A DNA stretch of 33,229 nucleotides from CAYGVT01 sp964353355. GTDB lineage: Archaea; Thermoplasmatota; DTKX01; GCA-020343715. The DNA is taken from assembly GCA_964353355.1 (NCBI GenBank), contig CAYGVT010000021.1:1-33229 (forward strand), in the 5' to 3' direction. Of the stretch, positions 1 to 9,500 are shown piece by piece; position 1 is the stretch's first letter; each line of letters begins with the position of its first letter. The notes under the pieces were generated by a model that searched no databases, was not told the DNA's origin, and saw nothing but the letters and a program-made list of their open reading frames with translations. Position numbers and translations under genes: made by a program.

Positions 1-37
1 ATCGGCGGCGCAGGCGTTCGAGGAGGGGATAAGGGCC

Positions 38-688
38 ATGCAGTGCTCCCGATGCGGCAAATCGCAGCTGAACCACGGCTCGTATCCCCTGGAGATCTCC
101 GGCAGGGAGGTGGGCGTCTTCGAGGGCTACCAGTGCCCCAACTGCCTGCTGACGTTCTACGGCGAGGAGGCGTCGAGGTGCGTCCGCGAGCTCATCGCGG
201 CCCTCGAGGCCAGGCCGCTCACCCCTGCTGAGGTGTCGCTCCTGCTCCTCGCGGCCACCGACCAGCCCGTCAGGGGCGCCATCAGCTTCATGAAGGAGGC
301 CTTCCTCCTCGTCAGGGAGGTGCTCCCCCGGTTCGACGTGCCCATCATGACGCCCAGGTTCATCCCCTTCCACTACGGGCCCTACAGCTTCGACCTCGTC
401 GATGCCTGGGACCAGCTCGAGGAGGAGGGGCTCGTAGGGCGCACCGGGCGCGGCTCGACGAACAAGGAGATATTCCATCTAACCCCGGAGGGCAAGCACG
501 CCGCGGAGGCCCTCATGCGATTGGTCCCCGCCGGGCTCAGAGAGCAGCTTCCCGAATGGCGCAGAGGACTGGACGAATTAGGCAACGATGGCATCCTCAA
601 GGACGTTTATCTAAAATATCCCCAATATACCGACAGGTCCAAGATAAAGGACAAGGTCCTACCGAGAGGGACGAGGCGGAGGGCTTAG
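38..688 (+). CDS. Zinc-finger protein with Panacea/DUF4065-like helical domain
   Basis: A 216 aa protein. Residues 3-6 (CSRC) and 33-36 (CPNC) form a two-CxxC zinc knuckle like that of MqsA/YgiT-type proteins. Residues ~65-165 resemble the Panacea (SocA/DUF4065) or winged-helix region: a helix of the type LLLAATDQPVRGAISFMKEA, then the FHYGPYSFDL patch and a helical end. Panacea-domain proteins are often antitoxins. A GGAGG at 22-26 supports the ATG at 38, but the frame is open to the window edge, so an upstream start is possible. The TGT-like gene follows without a gap, so the two are probably one transcript. Domain naming is by eye; the function is inferred. Confidence 0.6.
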   Translation: MQCSRCGKSQLNHGSYPLEISGREVGVFEGYQCPNCLLTFYGEEASRCVRELIAALEARPLTPAEVSLLLLAATDQPVRGAISFMKEAFLLVREVLPRFDVPIMTPRFIPFHYGPYSFDLVDAWDQLEEEGLVGRTGRGSTNKEIFHLTPEGKHAAEALMRLVPAGLREQLPEWRRGLDELGNDGILKDVYLKYPQYTDRSKIKDKVLPRGTRRRA

Positions 689-1840
689 GTGCGCATCCGG
701 GGCGTGACCGTCGACGGCGAGCTCAGCGAGTTCGGAGGCCGCGCGCTCGTTGTGAGGACCGACCGGGGGGAGCTCAGGACGCCCCAGAGGGTCCTCACTT
801 CCTCGGAGATCCAGTACAAGGCGAAGCTGCCCTCGGAACCGCCCATCAACAACGAGCTCTCCGAGATGGTCTCCTTCTTCACGGAAGACCAGTGGGAGAA
901 ATTCCTCAGAAAGAACGGTTCCTTCGCCTCCCGCCTCAGGACGCTCGAATTCTACGCGGACAAGATGGGATACTCCCACCGCCGACTGTTCCCCAAGATC
1001 CCCGGGACCGCGGTGATCGACAATGAATCGGTAAAGTACCTGCTGGAGCTCCAGCGGATGAGCCCCCTGGATTTCATCATGATGCCCAGCCTCCCTCCCG
1101 AGGAGCGTAGGTTCGGTAAGCTTGCCTCGGCATTCTCGGAGGAGGTCATCACGGAGCATCGCGAGCCCATGGTCTACCTCGACATGGGCCTCGAGGCTTC
1201 CCTCTTCAAGATACGGTTCAACGAGCTCCTTGAGCTGGCAGGGACCGGTCTGGTCAACACTATCGGTCTGCTGTACAGGCCCATCAAGGACGCATCGGTG
1301 AACTATCTCCATCTGTGGCGGAACCGCGAATCCAAGGTCCTGCTGCAAATGTCCGACGTCCCACGGACCTTCAAGGGGACCTCGACGATGCACCTCCTCC
1401 AGAAGTGGGGGATAGACGCCTTCAGCGTCCGCCTGAACGCGTTCCGGGGCGGTGGAGGCGGGGATGGGTCGAAGCCCAGGAGTGAGTTCGCCGTCTCACA
1501 GGTGAGGAGGCTCGACCACCGGTCTCTCGTCTTCAAGTATTTCGATTCGTGGATGCAGCGCGGGGACGACCTGGGCTGTGGGTGCCCCGTCTGCAAGGAC
1601 CTGACGGTCCCCGCGTTCGTCGAGCGGTACAGGGACGAGAACGAGGCCTACGACGGCGAGGTCTTCAACGCGGCCACCCGGCTCCACGAGTACTACAAGA
1701 GCTCGGACGAGTTCAAGGCGGGTCGCGAGCGCATCAAAGAAGGGGAGCTAGGGAAGTACTTCCAGCAGAAGGAGGGATTGAGGGATTCGGACGAGCCGAT
1801 ACCGAAGCCCGTGCGCACCTTGAACGGATGGTCCTTGTGA
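689..1840 (+). CDS. tRNA-guanine transglycosylase-superfamily-like protein (DpdA-like?)
   Basis: A 383 aa protein with a GTG start directly after the previous stop. C297-x-C299-x2-C302-x30-H333 matches the zinc site of tRNA-guanine transglycosylases (CxCxxC plus a later His). The N-terminal part carries LRTPQRVLTSSEIQYKAKLP, and the middle (VYLDMGL, TIGLLYRPI, LLQMSDVPR) looks like successive TIM-barrel strands. Canonical TGTs insert preQ0/preQ1 or archaeosine precursors in tRNA; the divergent paralogue DpdA inserts 7-deazaguanine in DNA. The gene sits in an accessory region beside a possible antitoxin-type gene, so a DNA-modification or defence role is more likely than housekeeping, but this is inference. 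No other dpd gene is visible; upstream sequence is missing. Confidence 0.5.
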   Translation: MRIRGVTVDGELSEFGGRALVVRTDRGELRTPQRVLTSSEIQYKAKLPSEPPINNELSEMVSFFTEDQWEKFLRKNGSFASRLRTLEFYADKMGYSHRRLFPKIPGTAVIDNESVKYLLELQRMSPLDFIMMPSLPPEERRFGKLASAFSEEVITEHREPMVYLDMGLEASLFKIRFNELLELAGTGLVNTIGLLYRPIKDASVNYLHLWRNRESKVLLQMSDVPRTFKGTSTMHLLQKWGIDAFSVRLNAFRGGGGGDGSKPRSEFAVSQVRRLDHRSLVFKYFDSWMQRGDDLGCGCPVCKDLTVPAFVERYRDENEAYDGEVFNAATRLHEYYKSSDEFKAGRERIKEGELGKYFQQKEGLRDSDEPIPKPVRTLNGWSL

Positions 1841-1882
1841 GGGCGCGATGTCGGCACTGGTCCCCCGCAGGAGTCCGTCGCC

Positions 1883-2737
1883 ATGAGATGCTACGTCTGC
1901 GACGTCGAAACACCGCCCATGCACCGTTACTGCGACCGGTGCCGTACCTTCTTTAAAACGCGGAGGGAGAATACCAAGCGCCGCAATGCATTGAGGGAGG
2001 CCTACGATAGGACATGCGATGGCTTCAGATGTTACTGGTCCGGGGTGGTCCTGGACGATAGAGATAGCATAGGTCCCTTCCATCCATGCTTCGATCACCT
2101 TACACCCGATAGGACCTCCGAGCTCGTCATGAGCTCCGAGCTCTTCAACAGGTTAAAAATGGAGCTCACACCGGATGAGTTCAAACGCGTCACACAGGAA
2201 CTCGCATCCCATCACCGCGGCAAGCCGTTCGCGAAGGATTGCATCGCTTTCGAGAACTGGAGGCGGAAGGCGCACGTCCCCTCTGGGAGGGGTGGGAGAC
2301 ATGGGAAGGTCACCAACGTGGAAGTGGAGGCTTGCGTCATCTGCGGGCATCCCCCGTCCCACTGGTCCTACTACTGTCCGCGATGCTCCCGTCTCATCGA
2401 GGGCGAGCACATCAGCTATCGGCAGCGTGTCAACGCGATGAAGGCGGCCTGGTCACCGGCGAAGGACGGCTTCATCTGCCAGTTCACGGGCGTCGTGCTC
2501 GACGACTCGGACCCGAGCAGCCCATGGTATCTCAGCTTCGACCATGGCATCCCCGGGGACAAGGAGAGCATCATCGTCGCCGCCTTCTGGCTTAACGAGA
2601 TGAAGTCCTCCCTTAAAAGAGATGATTTCTGGGCCGTCGTCCTCGAATACGACCGCTATCTGCGCGAGGGCGGGGAGTTCGACAGGGACGTCGCGGGGTT
2701 CAGGTACTGGCGGAGGACGCGCAGGACATCCGCGTAG
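1883..2737 (+). CDS. Duplicated zinc-finger/HNH-like protein, copy 1
   Basis: A 284 aa protein made of two homologous halves. Each half starts with a CxxC...CxxC zinc finger (C3, C6, C17, C20 in the first; VICGHPPSHWSYYCPRC in the second), then a Y/W-x-G/S-x-VLDD strand, an F-D-H motif (D71-H72 in the first half, about residue 220 in the second) and a helix with a conserved Asn (LFNRLK, WLNEMK). That order resembles HNH/beta-beta-alpha-metal nucleases such as HNH homing or restriction enzymes, but a full catalytic triad was not demonstrated. Start ATG at 1883 aligns with the paralogue at 29631-30506. The stop lies 36 nt before a cassette hairpin. Confidence 0.5.
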   Translation: MRCYVCDVETPPMHRYCDRCRTFFKTRRENTKRRNALREAYDRTCDGFRCYWSGVVLDDRDSIGPFHPCFDHLTPDRTSELVMSSELFNRLKMELTPDEFKRVTQELASHHRGKPFAKDCIAFENWRRKAHVPSGRGGRHGKVTNVEVEACVICGHPPSHWSYYCPRCSRLIEGEHISYRQRVNAMKAAWSPAKDGFICQFTGVVLDDSDPSSPWYLSFDHGIPGDKESIIVAAFWLNEMKSSLKRDDFWAVVLEYDRYLREGGEFDRDVAGFRYWRRTRRTSA

Positions 2738-2773
2738 ACCCTCGGAATCTCATTACCTCCCCTATCCCGGCAA

Positions 2774-2799
2774 GGCCGGTGCGCGTGTGCGCGCCGGCC
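2774..2799. repeat. 26-nt island hairpin, copy 1
   Basis: The arms GGCCGGTGCGC and GCGCGCCGGCC flank a GTGT loop, giving 11 pairs with one G.T. It lies 36 nt after the HNH-like gene and 57 nt beyond the stop of the minus-strand membrane-protein gene, so it could end transcription from both sides. The flanks CAAGGCC (left) and GCGCAGCG (right) recur in the other copies. Confidence 0.8.
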
Positions 2800-2856
2800 G
2801 CGCAGCGTTCCTCCGTCGTTGATGCCGCTGTTATTAGATGTCGAATGATGTCCCGT

Positions 2857-3360
2857 TCACCGTCCCATCTCCCCCCTCGCCCTCCTCACCCACCTCGCGG
2901 CCTCCCTCCCCATCGCCCTCTCCACCCTCCGGCACCTCCCCGCTTGATATAGGCACCTCACCGCTATACCAAGGCACAGCCCGGCCCTCCCCGGCAGCAC
3001 CACCCCCTCCAGCCCCTTCGCGACCTCCCGCGGCTCCTCCTCGAGGTAGATGGCCCACAGTGCCCTCTCGAGCGCCCTCCCCGGCCTCCCCCACCATCTG
3101 GCCGCTTCGTCCACGGCGACCGTCCCGGCCAGGCCCGCGAGCAGGGCGACGACCATGAGGCGCAGCCCGCCGGACGCGCCCGGCGTGAGGACGACGGCCA
3201 GGGACATCACGGACAGCGTCAAAACGAGGACCGGGAAGAGGTCCGATTGCGGCTCTGGACCGGGAGCAGGCCCGTCGGGCGGCCACTCCATGTCCACCTC
3301 GGGCGCGCGGCGTGGGCTGAGGACGCCACGCGGGGGCGGCGGGATGCCCTCGATGATCAC
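2857..3360 (-). CDS. Cassette two-helix membrane protein, copy A
   Basis: A 167 aa member of a family with at least five copies here. It starts at GTG 3360, overlapping the stop of the regulator remnant as GTGA, which indicates translational coupling. The N-terminal ~38 residues are Pro-rich; two predicted membrane helices span residues ~40-60 and ~65-85; an Arg-rich cytoplasmic tail carries the family motifs YLEEEP, LPGRAGLCL, AGRCRR and EAARW. The family is not one I recognise. A membrane-acting effector controlled by the AbrB-type partner is an inference. This copy has an intact reading frame but its regulator is truncated, so its expression is doubtful. Confidence 0.65.
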   Translation of the reverse strand: MIIEGIPPPPRGVLSPRRAPEVDMEWPPDGPAPGPEPQSDLFPVLVLTLSVMSLAVVLTPGASGGLRLMVVALLAGLAGTVAVDEAARWWGRPGRALERALWAIYLEEEPREVAKGLEGVVLPGRAGLCLGIAVRCLYQAGRCRRVERAMGREAARWVRRARGEMGR

Positions 3361-3446
3361 TTCTTGGTCTTGGCCAGCAGCAGCTGCCCGTCCTCGAGGA
3401 GCCACCGATGGGGCTTCTTTACCGGAACCCATCTCATATCGCCCAT
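3357..3446 (-). pseudogene. Truncated AbrB-like regulator of cassette A
   Basis: Only the last third of the family is recognisable: WLLEDGQLLLAKTKK aligns with WRLEDGKLLLIRAKE of the copy at 10509-10664. The N-terminal swapped-hairpin strands are replaced by MGDMRWVPVKKPHR. The conserved promoter box found upstream of other copies is absent. A short 29 aa product is possible, but loss of the DNA-binding half is more likely. Confidence 0.55.
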
Positions 3447-3731
3447 CCACTTTATCCTTTTACATCCTCCACGTGTTCCCTCGCATGCACCGTTATTATC
3501 GCAACCTACGGCATGTACTCCGTCCCGACCACCGAATGAATTCCTGCATCACCTCTATCAATCCCCTCTATTCGTCATTGGCCAATGGCTGAAATCGTGG
3601 TATCCGCTCGGTGCCAATAGCCTTCCTTTCGGAAACGTTTAAGTCATCTGCCCTCCATCCATTACCCGCGGATACCATAGGAACCGAGTCATACAATGCT
3701 CTGATGGACCCTCCAGGATCGGTGAGCCGGC
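3447..3731. other. Intergenic stretch, nothing identified
   Basis: This 285 bp of mixed composition lies between the cassette A remnant and the ATPase gene. It holds only a weak A/T-rich promoter candidate near 3636 (AAACGTTTAAG) and a GGTGAG ribosome binding site at 3719-3724. No convincing gene or RNA was seen. Confidence 0.4.
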
Positions 3732-4955
3732 ATGGCAATAACAAGACTGATGGTCTCGAACTTCAGAAGCTTCGGGGACATCGACGTGCGGCTCAACAAG
3801 TTCAATGTCCTCATCGGGCCTAATGCCTCCGGCAAGTCGAACTTCGTCCAGGTTTTAAGGTTTCTCCGGGACATCGCGACTTTTGGACTCGCGAAAGCCC
3901 TCTCGATCCAAGGTGGATTCAGATTCATTAGGAATGCCACGAGTGACTATGAAGAACCCATTAAAATCACTATCGAAGGCGTAATCAACACAACCTTTGT
4001 GCTTAAGGATCTTCCATCTTTTAAGATAAAAAGAGTGAGATATGAGCTCGCTTTCAAAGAGGGTGAGAACTCCGCCGGATATAAAATAGAAACCGACCGG
4101 TTCATATATTATGGTGAGTTCATAAAAGACCTCGGGAAAATAAACGGACCGCACGATAAGGGGACTTTCGGAGTCTCTAAGGTTGGGGAGGTCATTTCAT
4201 ACACTTATGATGGACCAGAAAAATACAATACTATAATTAACGCGTTCGACCTATATCCTATTCGTAAACCTCTGAAAAATCAGACTCTGTCTGAGTTCGG
4301 AATGTTCTCGACCACCGCCCTGCAAGAATTAATGGCGGATATCGGAATTTTCGCTTTTAATAAGAGAGGCCTGCAAGTGCTCTCAAAACCCGGAACCGAG
4401 ATCATGCTTGCAGATGACGGATCCAACCTCCCCCAAATATTGAACAATCTTTTCTTAGAAAAGAACGAATTCGCACGTTTCCGCAACCTCATCAACTATA
4501 TGCTACCATACCTTACGGACCTCTCAGTAGCCGATATTTCCAATGACGTCTCCTCGCTGATGTTCAAAGAGACCTACGCAAAGGATAGAGAGCTTCCGTT
4601 CGAGCTCCTCTCCGATGGGACGATCGGTGTCATTCAGCTCATCCTGGCGCTCAATTTCGACAAACGGCCCATCAACATCATCGAGGAGCCGGATGTCGGC
4701 ATCCATCCCAAGCTTATATCGCGCGTTGTCTCGATGATGAAGCAGGCCTCTAAGCACAAACAGATTATCATCACGACGCATAATCCGGAGGTCGTCAGAC
4801 ATGCCGACCTCAAGTCGCTCCTCTTCATCAAACGGGACGAAAAGTCGGGGCTCTCAGTCATCGTGCATCCCAATAGGATCAAGACTGTCAGGGATTTTCT
4901 AAAACAAGACATCGGTGCCCAGGAACTATTCCTTGATGGCCTGCTGGGTGGTTAG
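3732..4955 (+). CDS. AAA-family ATPase of the OLD/AAA_21 type
   Basis: A 407 aa ABC-like ATPase. Walker A is GPNASGKSN (residues ~29-37), a signature-like LSDGTIGVIQL lies at ~293, Walker B is IIEEPDVGIHP (~316-326) and the His switch is ITTHNPEVV (~345-353). This is the order of OLD/RecF-like AAA_21 ATPases. A GGTGAG at 3719-3724 supports the ATG. The next gene begins 2 nt after the stop and encodes a TOPRIM-like protein, so the two form an operon of the ATPase plus nuclease kind known from class 2 OLD-like, PARIS and related antiphage systems. GC content is visibly lower than that of the neighbours, suggesting transfer. A defence role is inferred from context. Confidence 0.8.
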   Translation: MAITRLMVSNFRSFGDIDVRLNKFNVLIGPNASGKSNFVQVLRFLRDIATFGLAKALSIQGGFRFIRNATSDYEEPIKITIEGVINTTFVLKDLPSFKIKRVRYELAFKEGENSAGYKIETDRFIYYGEFIKDLGKINGPHDKGTFGVSKVGEVISYTYDGPEKYNTIINAFDLYPIRKPLKNQTLSEFGMFSTTALQELMADIGIFAFNKRGLQVLSKPGTEIMLADDGSNLPQILNNLFLEKNEFARFRNLINYMLPYLTDLSVADISNDVSSLMFKETYAKDRELPFELLSDGTIGVIQLILALNFDKRPINIIEEPDVGIHPKLISRVVSMMKQASKHKQIIITTHNPEVVRHADLKSLLFIKRDEKSGLSVIVHPNRIKTVRDFLKQDIGAQELFLDGLLGG

Positions 4956-4957
4956 GT

Positions 4958-5488
4958 TTGAGGCGGCGGACACTCTTTGTACTCGTCGAAGGCGATGATG
5001 ACGAGCTTTTCTTCGACAAGGTCCTCTTGAGGTGCTTCAGGAAGATTTTCGACAGGGTTCACATTATCCAATGGACCCAGAAATCTAAGAAGGATTTGAA
5101 CAAATACCTTAGTACCTTGGAATCTAAGGAGTACCCATACATCTTCGTCGCTGATTTCAGGCGCATCTGCATTTCCCAGACCAAGGCAGACCTTGCCAAG
5201 ATATACGAGGATCTCAATCCCGTCCGTATAGCCGTGGTAAAGACAGAGATTGAGAGTTGGTTCATCGCGGGACTTGACAAATTGGCATGTGAGAAGCTAG
5301 GCATTCCCGAATCTCGTTGGACGGATGACCTGGGTAAGAAACGATTCGCCACCATGATGCCAAGACGCTATATAACCGTCGCAGAGTTCATGATAGACAT
5401 ACTGCGGGAGTACTCGATTGATGTGGCAAGAACGAAAAATAAATCAATTGCCCACCTTCTCGATACGTACGGTATCTGTGGTGGGTGA
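4958..5488 (+). CDS. TOPRIM/DUF4276-like partner of the ATPase
   Basis: A 176 aa protein with a TTG start 2 nt after the ATPase gene. TOPRIM-like features are the first strand and acid VLVEGDDDELFF (Glu11), a second acidic strand YIFVADF (Asp66), and KTEIESWFIAG (Glu97/Glu99) as in DUF4276/RloB-type proteins. TOPRIM domains of this group cleave DNA or tRNA under control of the ATPase. The canonical DxD is represented only by D-F-R at 66-68, so the catalytic state is uncertain. The low GC matches the ATPase, consistent with joint transfer. The exact family (DUF4276 versus DUF4435) could not be settled by eye. Confidence 0.6.
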   Translation: MRRRTLFVLVEGDDDELFFDKVLLRCFRKIFDRVHIIQWTQKSKKDLNKYLSTLESKEYPYIFVADFRRICISQTKADLAKIYEDLNPVRIAVVKTEIESWFIAGLDKLACEKLGIPESRWTDDLGKKRFATMMPRRYITVAEFMIDILREYSIDVARTKNKSIAHLLDTYGICGG

Positions 5489-5544
5489 CTGGGTGCGATT
5501 TCACACCACTTGTTTTTCAAAGTTTGTAGACTCGCAAAGTATTT

Positions 5545-6153
5545 TCAATCGATGGTACAATCCCAGCAAGGCCGGCGCGCGTGTGCGCGCCGGCCGCGCA
5601 GCGTCTCCTCGTCGTCCGGAACCTCTCGTCCGAACGCTCCCGGTCCCCTCCCCATCTCCTCCCTCGCCCTCCCGACCCACCTCGCCGCCTCCCTCCTCAT
5701 CCCCCTCTCCACCCGCCGGCACCTCCCGGCCTGATATAGGCACCTCATCGCCACCCTCAGGCACATCCCGGCCCTCCCCGGCAGCTCCACCCCCTCCAGC
5801 CCCCTCATGACGGCCCGCGGCTCCTCCTCGAGGTAGATGGCCCACAGTGCCCTCTCGAGCGCCCGCTCCGGCCTCCCCCACCACCTGGCCGCCTCGTCCA
5901 CGGCGACCGTGCATCCCAGGCCCGCGAGCAGGGCGACGGCCATGAGGCGCAGGTCGTCGCCCGCGCCCGGCGTGAGGACGACGGCCAGGGACGTCAAGGC
6001 CAGCGCTATGACGAGGACCGGGAAGAGGTCCGGCCGCGGGGTGGACCACTGGCATAATGAATCCCCGGTCAGCCCCGGACCTATCCCGCCCCCTTTATAT
6101 GCCCAGTTCCTGGAACAGGCGAACCATGGGGAAAGGATAATGAACAGGCCCAA
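5545..6153 (-). pseudogene. Cassette membrane protein, copy B (5-prime replaced, reads through hairpin)
   Basis: The family core from PDLFPVLV to EAARWVGRAREEMGR is intact, with both membrane helices and the EEEP, PGRAG and AGRCRR motifs. The usual N-terminus and the AbrB gene are missing, and the stop is lost, so the frame runs through the hairpin (residues GRRAHARRP). A minus-strand TATA-like CATATAAAG near 6094-6102 lies inside the open frame, and no ATG, GTG or TTG in frame follows it before the core. I read this as a decayed copy. Closest in sequence to copy A (shared RALERALWAIYLEEEPR). Confidence 0.6.
5570..5595. repeat. 26-nt island hairpin, copy 2
   Basis: Perfect arms GGCCGGCGCGC and GCGCGCCGGCC with a GTGT loop. 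It stands 81 nt after the TOPRIM gene, with CAGCAAGGCC on the left and CGCGCAGCGTCTCCTCG on the right. Confidence 0.85.
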
Positions 6154-6179
6154 TCACAACCCCATCGGAGGTCCGCGAG

Positions 6180-6311
6180 ATGCCGAAGCAGCTTGTTGCA
6201 AGGCGTGAGAGGTTCCTCAAGTGGCACTTCGGGAGATGCGTGGACCGCGCCCTCGTCCGGTACATCGTCAGGAAGTACGAGGGCGCCTTCAAGCTCCTCG
6301 AGGACGACTAG
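6180..6311 (+). CDS. Small basic protein, 43 aa
   Basis: The ORF begins MPKQLVARRERFLKWHFGRC and ends KLLEDD. A GGAGG at 6166-6170 lies 9 nt before the ATG, a very good site. Composition is basic and helical, with high-GC third positions like neighbouring genes. I do not recognise a family. It lies between cassette B and the SBBP gene, with no visible partner. Confidence 0.5.
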   Translation: MPKQLVARRERFLKWHFGRCVDRALVRYIVRKYEGAFKLLEDD

Positions 6312-6327
6312 CCGCCCTCCATAAAGT

Positions 6328-6350
6328 CCTCGTACTTGATTAGATGTGCA
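6328..6350. repeat. 23-bp inverted repeat, left copy
   Basis: The 23 bp beginning CCTCGTACTTGATTAG match, base for base, the reverse complement of 17797-17819. It lies just before the SBBP gene region. No further copy was noticed. Confidence 0.7.
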
Positions 6351-6502
6351 AGACACTCAATTCAATGCACTGAATCTCCTCGAAACCGCCTCTTCTTGAT
6401 ACGATATTTCTCAAGGACCTGGATATGGTCCCAGAACACCGGAGTCGGGGCCTTCGCCCCCCTTCGCGCTCGGTGCCACTCCAGAAGTTGATGGTGACAT
6501 GC

Positions 6503-9500
6503 ATGAGGCCCATCGTCTGCCTGGTGGTCGTCGCGGCCCTCCTCGGGGCCCTCGCTCCATTCGCCCTCCCCGACCCCGCCCGGATCCTGGTGGTCCCCGC
6601 CCCCGAGGGGGAGGGGCCGTCGGCCATGGCCCCCCCGCCCGCGCCTGGCCCGGACGTCGACGGGGGCGCCACGCTCGCGCGCGCGTCCGCCGCCTTCACC
6701 GAGAACGCCGGGCAGCTCGATGACGACCGCATCCTCTTCCACGCGTCCTCCCACGGCGTCGACGTGGGATTCATGCGGGGGGGCGCGGTCTTCGTCCTGA
6801 GGGACCCGGGGAGGGTCCAGGGCGTCGCAGTCCGGCTCGCGTTCCAGGGGGCCGACGCGGTCGCCCCTGTCGGCCGCGGTGAGCTCGGCCACAGCAGCAA
6901 CTTCTTCCTCGGGAACGACCCGGCCGCGTGGCGGACCGGCGTGCGGGCGTTCCGCGAGGTCGTCTACGAGGGCCTGTACGAGGGCATCGACCTCGTCTAC
7001 CGCAGCGGGCCCGAGGGCCTGAAGTACGAAGTCCACGTGGCGCCCGGGGCCGACCCGGTCGTCATCGCGATGTCCTACGAGGGCATCGACGAGCTGCTGC
7101 TCGGGCCCGACGGGTGCCTCCGCGCCCGGACCGGCCTCGGGGACCTCGAGGACGCGCCTCCCGCGGCCTGGACAGAGGGCGGGGGCGCTGTCTCGTGCGC
7201 CTACGAGCTGCGCGGCCCCTGCTCGTACGGCTTCCGATGCGGCCCACGGGACGCCGCGCGGCCGATGGTGATAGACCCCCTCGTCCACTATTCGACGTTC
7301 CTCGGCGGGACCAACGGAGACAGTACCGACGGCATCGCCGTCGACGACCGCGGGTGCGCCTACGTCGCCGGCCGCACGGGCTCCTGGGACTTCCCGGTCA
7401 CGGCGGGCGCGTTCCAGGAGAGCATGGCCAGCGAGCGGAACAGCGTCGCCTTCGTCGCCAAGCTCGACAGCGAGGGCGCCGCGCTCGTGTACGCGACGTA
7501 CCTGGGCGGGAGCTACTTCGATGGCGCGAGCTCGATAGCGGTCGACGGGCTCGGGAGCGCCTACGTGGCCGGGTCGACCCGATCGGAGGACTTCCCCGTC
7601 ACCCCAGGCGCTCTGCAAACGACCTTCGATGGGGGTAACGGGGACGCCTTCGTGGCCAAGCTCTCGGGCGCGGGGGACGACCTCGTGTACTCCACCTACC
7701 TCGGGGGCGGCGACCTGGAGGAGTTCACCTCCATCGCCGTCGACGCCGACGGGTTCGCCTACATCGGGGGCATAACCGCCTCGACGGACTTCCCGACGAC
7801 GCCCGGTGCCAACCGGACGGCCTACGCCGGAGGCCTCCGCGATGGCTACGTGGCCAAGCTCGGCACCGACGGCAGCACGCTTGTCTACAGCACGTACATG
7901 GGCGGGACCGGCGATGACGTCGTCAGCCACCTGGCCCTGGACGACGAGGCGAGCGTCTACGTCGCCGGTAGCACGATGTCGTCGGATTTCCCGGTCACGG
8001 CCGACGCCTGCCAGGCAGAATTCGGAGGGGTCATCGACGCCATCGTCGCAAAGCTGGACCCCAGTGGCGCGAGATTGGTCTACGCGACCTACCTCGGAGG
8101 TGACCAGGAGGACGAAGGGACCGCGCTCGCGGTCGGCCCCGACGGGTGCATCTACGTGAGCGGGGACACGTACTCGGACGACTTCCCCGTCACGCCAGGC
8201 GCGTTCCAGACGACCATTGGCGCCCACTCCGACTGCTTCGTGGCGAAGCTGACGCCCTCGGGGGACGCGCTTGCCTACGCCACGTACATCAACGGGAACG
8301 GGTACGACCATGCCCTCGACCTTCGAGCCGAGGGGGAAGGGACCGTCCTGGTATGCGGCCATACCGGCTCTGATGACTTCGTGGTGACGCCCGGCGCCCT
8401 CGAGGATACCTTTGGGGGCGCAATCGACGCCTTCTTGGCACGCCTCGGCACCGACGGGAGCGGCCTGGTCTACTCGACATTCATCGGCGGGAGCGGGGAG
8501 GATAGGGCCCAGGCGCTCGCGGTGGACTCCTCAGGGGACATCTATCTCACCGGCCCCACCGGGTCGCCGGGCTTCCCTGTCACGGAGGGGGCCCTCCAGC
8601 ACGAGAAGAGCGGCGGAGAGGACGCCTTCGTCCTGAAGATGTCGCTGCCCCAGTGCCGGCTCACGGTCCGCACGATGCCGCCCGGGCTCAAGGTCACCGT
8701 AGACGGGCTGGAGGTGATGACCCCCTGCACCAAGTCCGTCGCTCCGACCACTGGCGTTGCCGTGTCGGTGCCCTCGCCGCAGCAGATCGGCCTGGACGCG
8801 CGGTACGTCTTCTCGAACTGGTCCGATGGGGAGGCCCAGACCCATGCCGTCGTCATGGACGCGCCCAAGGAGCTGGTCGTGACGTTCTCGGTCGAGTACC
8901 TCGTGACGGTGGGCTCCGTCCCCCCCGGCCTCGAGGTGATAGTCGATGGGCTCGAGGGCCCGGCGCCATGGTCCGGATGGCGCGCGGCGTCCACCTCCCT
9001 CGCGGTCTCGGCCCCCTCGCCGCAGCAGGAGGTGGCGGGGACGCGCGACGCCTTCCGGGGCTGGTCCGACGGGGGGGCACCAGCCCATGACATCGTCCTC
9101 GACGGGCCCATCGCGCTGACGGCCACGTTCGAGCAGCAGTGCGCCGTGACGCTCGAGACGAGGCCCCCTGGCATCCCCGTCAAGGCCGATGGCGAGTGGA
9201 GGCCCACCCCCACGGTCCTCTGGTGGGCGAACGGGAGCGCGCACGAGCTTTCCGTGAGCCCCGCCTACGAGGACCTCGTCTTCGCCGCATGGTCCGATGG
9301 CGGGGAGGCGTCCCGCGCGCTCACGGTCAACGGCCCCCTCATAGTCACCGCCACATTCGCGCCGGCGCCCGTGACCGTGCTCTTGGCGGGGCCCGTGGAG
9401 GCGCAATCGGTCGCCGGCAGGGTCGGCATGTCCGGGAACGCGACCGCGGCCGCGTCGATATGGTTGAGCGTCGACGACGGCGCCTGGACGAACGTCACCG

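Noticed and set aside
6362..8362. 666-codon open frame on the minus strand
   Set aside because: It mirrors the SBBP gene; its protein has no recognisable motifs and is rich in Arg/Val/Asp as expected from antisense high-GC coding DNA.
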